Shown one piece after another: positions 15,460 to 24,264 of a DNA stretch of 64,000 bases. The stretch comes from Solitalea agri (GTDB lineage Bacteria; Bacteroidota; Bacteroidia; Sphingobacteriales; Sphingobacteriaceae). The notes under the pieces were generated by a model. It ran no database searches. It worked only from the letters and a program-made list of their open reading frames with translations, and was not told where the DNA came from. Location of the stretch: NCBI RefSeq assembly GCF_023914155.1, contig NZ_JAMWYS010000042.1:1-64000 (forward strand). Reading direction: 5' to 3'. Both the position numbers and the translations under genes were made by a program. How positions within the stretch are numbered: position 1 is the stretch's first letter; every line of letters begins with the position of its first letter.

Positions 15460-17994
15460 ATGAAATTCAAACGCAGTTTCACAATTCGGTTAACCGCATT
15501 AGTGAGTTTATTGTTGACTTATAGTTTAAGTCAGCAGGCAACTGCATTTCCGACCTTTCTTTTAAAGAATAAAACTGATATTCACCATCAACTTTATTTT
15601 TCCTTTTTGGAGAAATCAACATTTGCAGCTGCAACTATAACTAATAACTTTATTATTCAGCCTACTAATCCAGGGAACTGTCCTGCAACATTTTTCGACC
15701 CTTCTATTATTGTTGGATCAGATGCTGGACCTTCTGGGACAACTTATAAATGGCAGAAAAGTACGGACTTGGGTGTTACCTGGTCGGATATAGGTGTTAC
15801 CACGCGTGATTATAACCCGCCCACTTTAGTAAAAACAACATGGTATCACCGTATTGCAATCAACGGCCCTGATCAAGATGAAAGTAATATAATTCGTTTT
15901 GTAATTGCACCGGTTGGGGTAGGAAATAACAGTATCTCAAAAGATCAGGATATTGTTTCTGGCGCTGTTCCACAACTTTTGGTTGGTACAACTCCAAATG
16001 GTGGAGATGGAATTAGTTATGAATACTTATGGGAACAAACTACGGATGGCGTTAATTGGCAGGTAGTCTCTGGAACATTTAACGCAAAAGATTATCAACC
16101 TCAAGCGCTAACTGTTAATACTTATTTTCGACGTACAGTGAAAATGGGTTTATGTACTGAACTAAAAAGTAATACGGTTAAAATTTCTATTGTTGAAGTT
16201 CAAATTTCAAATAATACCATTATTCAACCACTGGATAATGAAAAATGTGGGATACCAAGTTTTGACCCGCAGCCTATTACCGGGGCTGCCGCAACGGTAA
16301 CGGTTGGGGCCACACTTAGCTACCAGTGGGAGCGAAGCCTGGATGGAGGTGTGACATACAATGATATTGCAGGAGCAAATTCTCAAAACTATGACCCACC
16401 TGCACTTACACAAACTGTTCGATTCAGACGTAAAGTGATTTCGGGAGTAAAATCAGATGTTAGTAATACTGTTTATATCATTGTAAATCCTGATGGTATT
16501 ACCAATAACGTTATCAATCCTATATCCGATGTAAAATCAGGAGTAACTCCAGATCTGATTACTGGAAGTGATCCTTTACCGGCAGGAAGAGTATTTGATT
16601 TTAACTGGGAGCAAAGTGATGATGATGCAAATTGGAGCCCTGCTATAGGAACCAATAAAGGTAAGAACTATCAGCCTCAGCCATTAACAAAAACTACCTA
16701 TTTCCGTAGAAAAATTGGCTCAGGAGTATGTCCATCAACGGTAAGTGCATCGATTAAGGTGACTGTTTTACCTTCTTTGCCGATTTCGAATAATAAAATT
16801 ACAGCTCCGCCGTCGACAGTATTTTGTGGTTTGGCTTCTGTTGATCCAAGTGTTATCACCGGAACTACAGCTAATAATGTGGTTTCATATCAATGGCAGC
16901 AAAGTTTTAACAATAGTACCTGGACAAATATTACTGATGCTGTTTCTGTAAATTATGATCCCTCAAATCTTACTAAGAAAACTTATTTCCGAAGAATTGC
17001 CTTGGCTGGATCGCTAAAAGATACCAGTAATGTGGTGCCTTTTATAATTACGCCAATTGCTTTGGATGATAATGAAATAATCAGTGCACCTCAAAGCGTT
17101 CCTTCTGGAGGCACCCCTGCCGTTATTGCCGGTTCACAACCATCAGGTGGAGATGGCACTTATAAGTATCTATGGGAAAAAAGTGAAGGTGGTCAAAATA
17201 ATTGGGTTGCAGCAACAGGGGTAAATAATCAGATAAATTATCAGCCGTCACCGCAAACAAGTCCTGTTTATTACCGACGAACTGTCACTTCTGGTGCTTG
17301 TTCTGTTACCAGTGAAAAATATCTTGTAGCCATTATAACTTCTTCCGATTTAGCTATCAATAAAGAAGGTGGAATTAGTGATGATGTTGAGGGTGCTGTA
17401 CAATTTATCATTACAATTACTAATAAGGGGCCTCAGGATGCCAGTAATGTAATGGTGAGAGATACATTGAGTGATGATCTTGTGTATATATCTGCAAAAT
17501 CTGATGATGGTTTAATTGATTATGATCCTGTTAAGAAAATAATAACCTGGGAAATCGATGAGCTTGCTGATCAGCAAGAAATGAAATTAAGGATCAATGC
17601 CACGCCATTGAAAATGACTAATATTAAAAACACGGCGTACGTAACTGCTGCGGTTGTTGATAATGACTTATCGAACAACTTTAAGAAAGCTGTTATTAAA
17701 GAAGTTGCTTTTGGGATCGATCAGGCATCAGTGCCTAATATGATCACTCCAAATGGTGATGGCAAAAATGATGTGTTCAAGATTCCTAATATAGCAAGTT
17801 TCCCTACGAATGAATTAACAGTGATGGATAGGTGGGGAAATCGGGTATATACAATTAGAGGTTACCAAAACGATTGGAGTGCGGAAGGACTGCCGGAAGG
17901 TACTTATTTCTATGTGCTAAAGATTACAGTGGGTAATAAGCTGAAAGTTTATAAGGGTTATTTAACCTTAATGAGAAGCAGAATTAGTGGTTAA
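15460..17994 (+). CDS. Large secreted surface protein with Ig-like repeats, DUF11 and CHU_C domain (T9SS cargo)
   Basis: Exported adhesin-like protein of about 844 residues. The start at 15460 gives a normal signal peptide (MKFKRSFTIRLTALVSLLL, ending QQATA); an ATG at 15421 adds a 13-residue polar lead. Six repeats of about 100 residues follow, each with a YxWxxS core and a TxYFRR ending, as in bacterial Ig-like modules. Next come a DUF11-type domain (about 620-735) and a C-terminal CHU_C/gliding-motility domain with MITPNGDGKNDVF and WGNRVY, the type B sorting signal of T9SS. It heads a locus with a PorP/SprF and a PorE-like gene, which probably secrete and anchor it. The ligand is unknown. 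Confidence 0.92.
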   Translation: MKFKRSFTIRLTALVSLLLTYSLSQQATAFPTFLLKNKTDIHHQLYFSFLEKSTFAAATITNNFIIQPTNPGNCPATFFDPSIIVGSDAGPSGTTYKWQKSTDLGVTWSDIGVTTRDYNPPTLVKTTWYHRIAINGPDQDESNIIRFVIAPVGVGNNSISKDQDIVSGAVPQLLVGTTPNGGDGISYEYLWEQTTDGVNWQVVSGTFNAKDYQPQALTVNTYFRRTVKMGLCTELKSNTVKISIVEVQISNNTIIQPLDNEKCGIPSFDPQPITGAAATVTVGATLSYQWERSLDGGVTYNDIAGANSQNYDPPALTQTVRFRRKVISGVKSDVSNTVYIIVNPDGITNNVINPISDVKSGVTPDLITGSDPLPAGRVFDFNWEQSDDDANWSPAIGTNKGKNYQPQPLTKTTYFRRKIGSGVCPSTVSASIKVTVLPSLPISNNKITAPPSTVFCGLASVDPSVITGTTANNVVSYQWQQSFNNSTWTNITDAVSVNYDPSNLTKKTYFRRIALAGSLKDTSNVVPFIITPIALDDNEIISAPQSVPSGGTPAVIAGSQPSGGDGTYKYLWEKSEGGQNNWVAATGVNNQINYQPSPQTSPVYYRRTVTSGACSVTSEKYLVAIITSSDLAINKEGGISDDVEGAVQFIITITNKGPQDASNVMVRDTLSDDLVYISAKSDDGLIDYDPVKKIITWEIDELADQQEMKLRINATPLKMTNIKNTAYVTAAVVDNDLSNNFKKAVIKEVAFGIDQASVPNMITPNGDGKNDVFKIPNIASFPTNELTVMDRWGNRVYTIRGYQNDWSAEGLPEGTYFYVLKITVGNKLKVYKGYLTLMRSRISG

Positions 17995-17998
17995 TGTT

Positions 17999-18007
17999 AA
18001 GGAGAGG
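17999..18007 (+). promoter_or_regulatory. Unusually strong Shine-Dalgarno for the PorP gene
   Basis: AAGGAGAGG sits about 5-8 bases before the ATG at 18013. Other starts in this window lack such a site, as is normal in Bacteroidota. Confidence 0.6.
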
Positions 18008-18012
18008 GTATT

Positions 18013-19956
18013 ATGATTAAAAAATTACAACTGCTGATTTCATTGTGTTTATTGTTTGTTTTACCTGTAAAGGCTCAGCAAGATGCACAATTTAGCCAGT
18101 ATATGTTCAACGGATTATACATTAATCCTGCATATGCCGGTTATAAGCAAAACCTAAATATTAATACATTCTATCGTACTCAATGGACTGGCTTTCAAGG
18201 TGCTCCACGTACCATGACTTTATCATTGGACGCTCCAATGTATGATAATATGATGGGTTTGGGATTTCAAGTGGCAAGTGATAAGATTGGAAGTACAGAT
18301 GAACTTTCTGCTTACGGTATTTATTCTTACAGATTGCAACTTGATGATGAAGAATCTCGTTTGGCATTTGGTTTAGGAGTTGGATTTTATCGTTTTGCTT
18401 TCAATGGATCTAACAGCGTTGTAGACGACCCAAGTGATGATTTGTTTTCAGGCAATAATTCAAGTACTATCCGTCCGGAATTAAAATTTGGTTTATTTTT
18501 TAACTCCGCTCGGTTTTATGCTGGCCTTTCTGCCAATAACTTATTATCACCATATATAAAATACGAACCTGATGCAAGTACGCTTGCTCCGAAAAAATCA
18601 ACGCAGGTTTACTTAACAGCAGGGGCAGCTGTGCCATTGAGCGATAATGTGGTGATGAAACCTTCTTTTTTGCTAAAACAAGACATCAAGGGATATTCAA
18701 CTCTTGATATAAATACATTTTTCTTATTGTATGATAAAGTTTGGGTAGGTGGTGCTTTTAGAAATAGTTTCAAGTTTATTAACAAACTCCCTAATCAACC
18801 GGTTTACAATACGAATGCTGCCATATTAATGACAGAATTGTTTCTTGGTGAAAAGTTCAGATTGGGATATGCCTATGATATGTCACTAAGTGCGGTTAAG
18901 GATCTGAATGCAAGTTCTCATGAGCTTTCGTTGAGTTATAGTTTGGATGTACAGGAGTTATTCCCTCCAAGGTCTCCAAGTGCAGGCAATGTTAGAGGTG
19001 TAACAGAACGAGCTGATAAAGCGGAACGTGAAGCGAAGCAAAAAGAAAAACCAAAAGAGCCTGTAAAAGAACAACCTAAAGTTCCTGCTCCGGAAAAACC
19101 TAAACCAGAGCCTAAGAAAGAGGAGCCAAAACCTGTTGATAATAGTTTACGTGAGAAAGCTGAAAACGAAGCTAAAGCTAAGGCTGCAGCGGAAGAGAAG
19201 AAAAAACGTGAGGATGAAGCTAAACAAGCGGAGGCATTAAAAGCTGCTGAAGTACAAAAAGCTAAAGACGAAGCGAAAGCAAAAGCTCAAGCTGATGCTG
19301 AAGCGAAGAAAAAACTGGAGGCAGAGGCTAAAGAAGCTCAAAGACTCAAAGAAATGGAAGCTGTTAAAGCTAGCGATGAGGCGAAAGCGAAGATTAAGGC
19401 TGATGCTGAGGCTCAGAAGAAACGTGATGCTGAAGCTAAAGAAGCGGAAAGAATGAAAGAAATGGATGCCATTAAAGCTAGTGAGGATGCAAAAGCAAAA
19501 CTTAAAGCTGAGGCAGACGAAGCGAAGCAACGTGAACTGGAAGCTAAAAAGGCTGCAGATCAAAAAGCAGCTGATGCTGAACGTGAAAAAGAAGAAGCTA
19601 AAACCAGAGCTAGGAACGAGGCCGAAGAAGCGAAGAAACGTGAGAAAGAAGCCCAAGATAAAGCTAAAGAGGAAGAGCGTGCAATTGCCGATCAGAAAAA
19701 ACGCGAAGCTGAAGAGAAACGTGAAGCCGAACGTAAGGCTGCTGATGCTGAGAAAGAGCGCAAATTAGCTGAGAAACGCGAGCGTGAGCAGGAGAAAGAA
19801 AAAGAACGTTTGGAGAAAGAGAAAGAAGAACAGATGAAAGCGAATGAAACTCCATTCGAACGTGAGGAACGACGCAAAGCAGAAAAGGAAGAAGAAAAAC
19901 GTATTAAGAAATTAAAACGTATGAAAGGTGCAATGGCTTCACCTCGATACTTCTAA
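18013..19956 (+). CDS. PorP/SprF-family T9SS membrane protein with long charged helical tail
   Basis: The N-terminal 312 residues are a PorP/SprF protein: a signal peptide (to VKAQ), then QDAQFSQYMFNGLYINPAYAG and YRTQWTGFQGAPRT, the family signature, then outer-membrane beta-strands. Members attach to specific CHU_C cargo and help display it. After a Pro/Lys linker (330-365) comes a tail to residue 647 of Ala, Lys, Glu and Arg, predicted as one long helix or coiled coil with 36-residue repeats; typical members end after the barrel, at about 300-330 residues. The tail should be periplasmic and could reach peptidoglycan or the PorE-like partner; that is inference. It starts 18 bases after the cargo gene. 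Confidence 0.93.
   Translation: MIKKLQLLISLCLLFVLPVKAQQDAQFSQYMFNGLYINPAYAGYKQNLNINTFYRTQWTGFQGAPRTMTLSLDAPMYDNMMGLGFQVASDKIGSTDELSAYGIYSYRLQLDDEESRLAFGLGVGFYRFAFNGSNSVVDDPSDDLFSGNNSSTIRPELKFGLFFNSARFYAGLSANNLLSPYIKYEPDASTLAPKKSTQVYLTAGAAVPLSDNVVMKPSFLLKQDIKGYSTLDINTFFLLYDKVWVGGAFRNSFKFINKLPNQPVYNTNAAILMTELFLGEKFRLGYAYDMSLSAVKDLNASSHELSLSYSLDVQELFPPRSPSAGNVRGVTERADKAEREAKQKEKPKEPVKEQPKVPAPEKPKPEPKKEEPKPVDNSLREKAENEAKAKAAAEEKKKREDEAKQAEALKAAEVQKAKDEAKAKAQADAEAKKKLEAEAKEAQRLKEMEAVKASDEAKAKIKADAEAQKKRDAEAKEAERMKEMDAIKASEDAKAKLKAEADEAKQRELEAKKAADQKAADAEREKEEAKTRARNEAEEAKKREKEAQDKAKEEERAIADQKKREAEEKREAERKAADAEKERKLAEKREREQEKEKERLEKEKEEQMKANETPFEREERRKAEKEEEKRIKKLKRMKGAMASPRYF
19258..19581 (+). repeat. 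Three 108-bp (36-residue) tandem repeats in the PorP tail
   Basis: Units begin at 19258, 19366 and 19474. Each protein unit starts KAxxEAKAK or KASEDAKAK; the first two continue through EAKEAxRxKEMxA, and the third diverges in its second half. Confidence 0.8.
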
Positions 19957-20087
19957 AAACATTGAAAGTATTATTTGTTAACATGTTATTAACAAAAAAG
20001 TGTTGATTACTTTGATTAATATATTGATAACCAATAATTTTAAATTACTTTCAGTTAGATTATATAATTTTTATCTACATAATTTAT

Positions 20088-20117
20088 TTGTAAAAAAGAA
20101 TTATATACATATTTTGG
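20088..20117 (+). promoter_or_regulatory. Candidate promoter for the PorE-like gene
   Basis: TTG (20088-20090), exactly 19 bases, then TATTTTGG (20110-20117), a -7 box with one spacer base missing. The start codon is 24 bases downstream. The gene may be transcribed apart from the two T9SS genes upstream. Confidence 0.4.
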
Positions 20118-20140
20118 CAACCAAATAAACTTAGGGTCAT

Positions 20141-22117
20141 ATGAAACGTCTTTTAGGAATGTTAACATTAGTGGGTTTAATCTGCAGTGCAGAGTTAACC
20201 TACGCTCAGGTGGATAAGGCTGATCAAGAGTTTGAACAATTAAGCTATTCTACAGCTTTGGAGCTTTACAAAAAAGCTTTTGAACAAACCAAAACAGTTC
20301 CAATCCTCCAAAAAATTGTTGAGTGTAATAAGCGAATGAATCGCTATAAAGAATGGGAAGCCTGGGCTGCCAAACTTATAGCTGCGGATAATAAAAATCC
20401 GGACAATTATCTTACCTATGGTGAGGCTTTAATGAGAAATGGTAAGTATACGGATGCTAAACAGGCGTTTTACTTATTTGGCCGTTACTCGAGTGGTAAA
20501 TTATTTGAATCACAGTTTTTACAAGCTTCTTGTGACAGCGCGTTGAATCAAATGAACAATCCTCAAACCCAGGCTACAGTTAAATCATTAGATATTTTAA
20601 GTACTCCTTATTCTGATTGGGGTTTGGTGAAATATCGTAATGGTTTCGTATTCAGTTCTGATCGTCCTTGGGAGCAAAAAACAATTGATAAGAATTCTAA
20701 AAAATTGTACGGCTGGACTGGACGTCCATTCTTAAAAATTTTCTACGTAGAGAGCGATCCTGAAAAGAATTCATGGGGTACCCCAACCTTATTCTCTGAC
20801 TTCTTTAATGGTGAGTACCATACTGCTGGTGCAGCGTTCAATGAGCGTCAAAATACGGTGTTCTTTACTCGTACACGTTTTGTAAACACTCCAGAAACCG
20901 GTACTAAACCTGTTCTTCGTTTAGAGATCTTCATGTCTGAGGCATGGAAAGATGCTCGTCCGTTTAAACATAACTCAATTCTGAAATATTCAGTTGGAGA
21001 TCCGGCTGTAACTACTGATGGTAACCGTTTATACTTTGTTTCTGATATGCAAGGTGGTTACGGAGGTACTGATATTTATTATTGTGATATGGGTGCTGAT
21101 GGCGAGTGGGGTCCGTTTAAAAATGCAGGTCCTGGTATCAATACTAAAGGTGACGAGCGTTTCCCAACCTTGATGAACGATAACGTTATGTTCTTCTCAT
21201 CAAATGGTCGTATTGGTATGGGTGGTTTAGATATTTACCGTGCAACTCGTGAGAAAGAAGAGTGGAAAAACGTTATTCGTTTGGATTATCCGATCAACTC
21301 ACCACAAGATGATTTCAGCTTAATTGTAACTAAAATCTCAGGTGTACCTGAAAATGCGGATAAAATCAAATTAGAAGGTTTCTTCTCTTCTGATCGTTTT
21401 GATTCAAAAGGTGCTGATGATATTTATCAGTTCTCTTGTGTTATGCCTCAGTTCCAAAAAGAGTACTACTACAAAGGTCGTACTATTAACAACGAAACTG
21501 GTTTGCCAATTTCAAATGTTACTATTACTGTAACTGATCAGGCTACTAAAATTGCTAATACGTATAAATCAAACGAAAAAGGTGATTACGAAGTTCCGTT
21601 AAAACCTAATCGTCAGTACGAGATCGTGATGAAGAAAAATAACTATTTTGCTTCAAAACAGATCTTCAATACCGGTGATAAACTTCGTCCTGACATGTTA
21701 CAATCAGATTTGAAATTTGATCCAATTGTATTAGACCGTTCAATTCGTTTAAATAACATTTATTACGATTTCAATAAAGCATCAGTAACTCCAGAGTCTC
21801 AAACTGATTTGGATAACCTGGTAGCTGTAATGAAAGAAAACCCTGAAATCATTATTGAGTTGGGTTCACATACTGATTCAAGAGGAGATGCTGCGGCTAA
21901 TCTGGCATTGTCACAAAAACGTGCTCAAACTGTAGTTGATTTTGTAGTATCAAAAGGAGTTGCTGCTGCTCGTATTGTAGCTAAGGGTTATGGTAAAACT
22001 AAACCACTGGTAATGTGTGACGGTAATAGTGATTGTTCAGAGGCTGAACATGCTTTAAATCGTCGTACAGAGTTTAAAGTAACTCGTTTGCGTACAGATT
22101 TATCAGCTAGTAAATAG
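20141..22117 (+). CDS. PorE-like protein: TPR, WD40-like propeller, carboxypeptidase-regulatory and OmpA domains
   Basis: Envelope protein of 658 residues. A signal peptide (to TYAQ) is followed by a TPR region (about 25-140), PD40/WD40-like propeller blades (about 180-430, with FSSDRPWE, YFVSDMQGGYGGTDIYY and FFSSNGRIGMGGLDIYRA), a carboxypeptidase-regulatory-like domain (about 445-525) and an OmpA C-terminal peptidoglycan-binding domain (about 535-650, with YYDFNKASV and GSHTDSRGDAAANLALSQKR). This order is that of PorE, which anchors the T9SS to peptidoglycan. Linked to PorP and a CHU_C protein, it probably anchors their complex. The match to PorE itself rather than a paralogue is not proven. 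Confidence 0.92.
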   Translation: MKRLLGMLTLVGLICSAELTYAQVDKADQEFEQLSYSTALELYKKAFEQTKTVPILQKIVECNKRMNRYKEWEAWAAKLIAADNKNPDNYLTYGEALMRNGKYTDAKQAFYLFGRYSSGKLFESQFLQASCDSALNQMNNPQTQATVKSLDILSTPYSDWGLVKYRNGFVFSSDRPWEQKTIDKNSKKLYGWTGRPFLKIFYVESDPEKNSWGTPTLFSDFFNGEYHTAGAAFNERQNTVFFTRTRFVNTPETGTKPVLRLEIFMSEAWKDARPFKHNSILKYSVGDPAVTTDGNRLYFVSDMQGGYGGTDIYYCDMGADGEWGPFKNAGPGINTKGDERFPTLMNDNVMFFSSNGRIGMGGLDIYRATREKEEWKNVIRLDYPINSPQDDFSLIVTKISGVPENADKIKLEGFFSSDRFDSKGADDIYQFSCVMPQFQKEYYYKGRTINNETGLPISNVTITVTDQATKIANTYKSNEKGDYEVPLKPNRQYEIVMKKNNYFASKQIFNTGDKLRPDMLQSDLKFDPIVLDRSIRLNNIYYDFNKASVTPESQTDLDNLVAVMKENPEIIIELGSHTDSRGDAAANLALSQKRAQTVVDFVVSKGVAAARIVAKGYGKTKPLVMCDGNSDCSEAEHALNRRTEFKVTRLRTDLSASK

Positions 22118-22140
22118 TTTTCTATAAAATATTAACTAAA

Positions 22141-22169
22141 AAAGATCCGGTGAAAACCGGATCTTTTTT
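22141..22169. terminator. Bidirectional terminator
   Basis: Perfect 11-bp stem AAAGATCCGGT / ACCGGATCTTT with a GAAA tetraloop and flanking A and T runs, between the convergent PorE-like and glycogen synthase genes. Confidence 0.93.
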
Positions 22170-22198
22170 GTTATAGTATTTTTTATTACGTTGCTTAA

Positions 22199-24007
22199 TT
22201 ATCCAGAGATTTCCTCTTCTTGCATCAGCAACAAGTATGCATCTCGATAGTATTTAACAAGATATTTCCAATCGAAGTTTTCAGAAGAGCTTTCTACCAT
22301 ATTTCGCTGCGATATTCGTTCACGACGATTTAATTGAACAAAAGAGAATAACATATTAGCTAGTGACTCAGCTGCCTTGTTATAATCATTATGCCTTCTT
22401 CTTACAATATAGATACCATGAGATTCTTCGTTTGGAAGGTGGCTTAAAACATAATCTCCAAAGCCCGACAAATCACAGGTTACTGTAGGAATGCCACTGG
22501 CAATACATTCAAGCGGAGTATAGCCCCATGGCTCGTAATAGCTTGGAAATATACCTAAATGACACCCGCGTAGAAATTGGTGATATTCTAAACCAAATAG
22601 TGGATTGGAAGGTGAAATAAAATCTGGATGATAAACGATCTTCACTTTATCTTTTTGATCGTTTACAAGCTTTATTCTTCTTAAATGATTAACTATTTGG
22701 TCATTGGTGTTATCAACCAGGTCATGTGTCACTATGTAGGGCAGTTCATCATTTTTCCAGGTTTGCAATGTCCTTCTGAGCCTTAGTTTCCAATAGTCGT
22801 CAACAAAATCATTTAGTGAAGGCATTTTTTGTTCAGGATTATAAGCTGATGCCAGGAAGAGTTTGTCGCCAATTTGTTTACGAATAGCCGTACATGTATC
22901 CCTCACTTCTTCCATCAGCGCTCTTGAATGCAATACTTTGGAGTTGATGGAATGAAAGTTTTGCTTAGTGATAATAAATATAACCACAGTAACGTCCATC
23001 CCTGCTTTTTGCATTTTTTTATTCAACCGATCAACAGCATCAATGGTTAAATCAAAGCCTTTATTTACGTATTCAAACCGGCCAGAAGTAAAGAAATACA
23101 GTGTATTGTCAAGATCGAATGAGTAATTATGGAAGAAATGGCCCATTACAAACTGATTGATCTTTTGCTTGTATTCCAGGTGTAGATTTTGAAATTCGTG
23201 TAAAGCAACAAAACGTTCAATGTTTATTCCATTAGGCGTAATAACATCAGGCTTTCTGCCAACTAACACCTCACATTCGTAACCGGTAATTTCACTCACA
23301 GTAGTAAATACATCGGCCGAATGAGCACCCTCCCGTTCGAGTTGAACCTTTGACAAACAGTTGAAACGAACCGCTTCTTTATGCCAGTTAATGCTAGGTA
23401 AAATATCATAGAATCGAGGAGTTGTAGTTGCCAGATAACGTCCTAACTGTGTTGCGTGCGTTGTAAAAACCGTTTTAATGGGTAGTTTTTTCTTTTTGAT
23501 CTGCGGGAGAGGAGAGGCAACCATCCATTCATGAAAATGAGCATGAACTTTCTTGGTAGTAGTTCCAGGTTGAGATAAAAAATCAAGGAAATGAATTACA
23601 GTTTCGCCAAATGCCAATGTCTGGTCAACAAGTTCATCATAATTAGCGGTATCAATTTTATGATCTTCCCACAAGAAATATTTTACTTCATGTAAGCGCT
23701 TGTATACAGATGAAAAGTTAATTAAAATAACTTTGGGCTTACCTGATACTAACCATGTTCCATAATGAATTTCGAAGCCCGCTTTTTGCATTTTAAGTAC
23801 CGCACGACCAAAGGCATCGTCAAATTTTTCAGAAGGTTCAAATTCGGCAGGCATTTTTCCAGGAAACATGGGGCCAAGTAGACAATAATTATCCCCCCAC
23901 ATTTCAACCATGGCCGGTGCTTTCGATCGGATAACTGTATAAATTCCTCCCACTTGATTACACACTTCCCAGGCAATTTCAACTAAAAGTTTCTTGTGTA
24001 GCTGCAT
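22199..24007 (-). CDS. Glycogen synthase, GT3 (eukaryote-like) family
   Basis: Transfers glucose from a nucleotide sugar onto glycogen. The 602 residues carry the GT3 N-terminus LVEIAWEVCNQVGGIYTVIRSKA, then HAHFHEWM, TTHATQLGRYL, the TPNGINIERF segment and the C-terminal donor-binding region YEPWGYTPLECIASGIPTVTCDLSGFGDYV, with the two Glu residues of retaining transferases. This is the animal/fungal type, not the bacterial GT5 GlgA type; GT3-like enzymes are known in Bacteroidota. It is a lone gene with no glg cluster beside it. UDP-glucose as donor is inferred from the family. Confidence 0.93.
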   Translation of the reverse strand: MQLHKKLLVEIAWEVCNQVGGIYTVIRSKAPAMVEMWGDNYCLLGPMFPGKMPAEFEPSEKFDDAFGRAVLKMQKAGFEIHYGTWLVSGKPKVILINFSSVYKRLHEVKYFLWEDHKIDTANYDELVDQTLAFGETVIHFLDFLSQPGTTTKKVHAHFHEWMVASPLPQIKKKKLPIKTVFTTHATQLGRYLATTTPRFYDILPSINWHKEAVRFNCLSKVQLEREGAHSADVFTTVSEITGYECEVLVGRKPDVITPNGINIERFVALHEFQNLHLEYKQKINQFVMGHFFHNYSFDLDNTLYFFTSGRFEYVNKGFDLTIDAVDRLNKKMQKAGMDVTVVIFIITKQNFHSINSKVLHSRALMEEVRDTCTAIRKQIGDKLFLASAYNPEQKMPSLNDFVDDYWKLRLRRTLQTWKNDELPYIVTHDLVDNTNDQIVNHLRRIKLVNDQKDKVKIVYHPDFISPSNPLFGLEYHQFLRGCHLGIFPSYYEPWGYTPLECIASGIPTVTCDLSGFGDYVLSHLPNEESHGIYIVRRRHNDYNKAAESLANMLFSFVQLNRRERISQRNMVESSSENFDWKYLVKYYRDAYLLLMQEEEISG

Positions 24008-24264
24008 TTTTTAATGGTCTGATGTAGTTAATAAATAGTTTAAACCGCTATTGAACGCAATGAAATTACAGATCAATTTACTTTAATGCAGTTTTATTCT
24101 TAGGCTTATGAAAAATAAAGTTAAATAGCTTTATATCAAAATCAATCTTAAAATTATGCCCCCTTGATTAATAAACGGGAACTTAGCAGAAACAGGCATA
24201 AATGCAAACTTTTAATTTGATTCTCGAATCAATTTTATGAATTTAGAGGTTTAAACAACTATGC

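Noticed and set aside
19237-19656. Long minus-strand frame rich in Phe and Ser opposite the PorP tail
   Set aside because: Shadow of the Lys/Glu/Ala-rich helix on the plus strand; codon bias alone produces it.
24008-24264. Riboswitch before the CBS-type gene
   Set aside because: No conserved fold such as an SAM-type aptamer could be drawn; only an AT-rich divergent promoter region.
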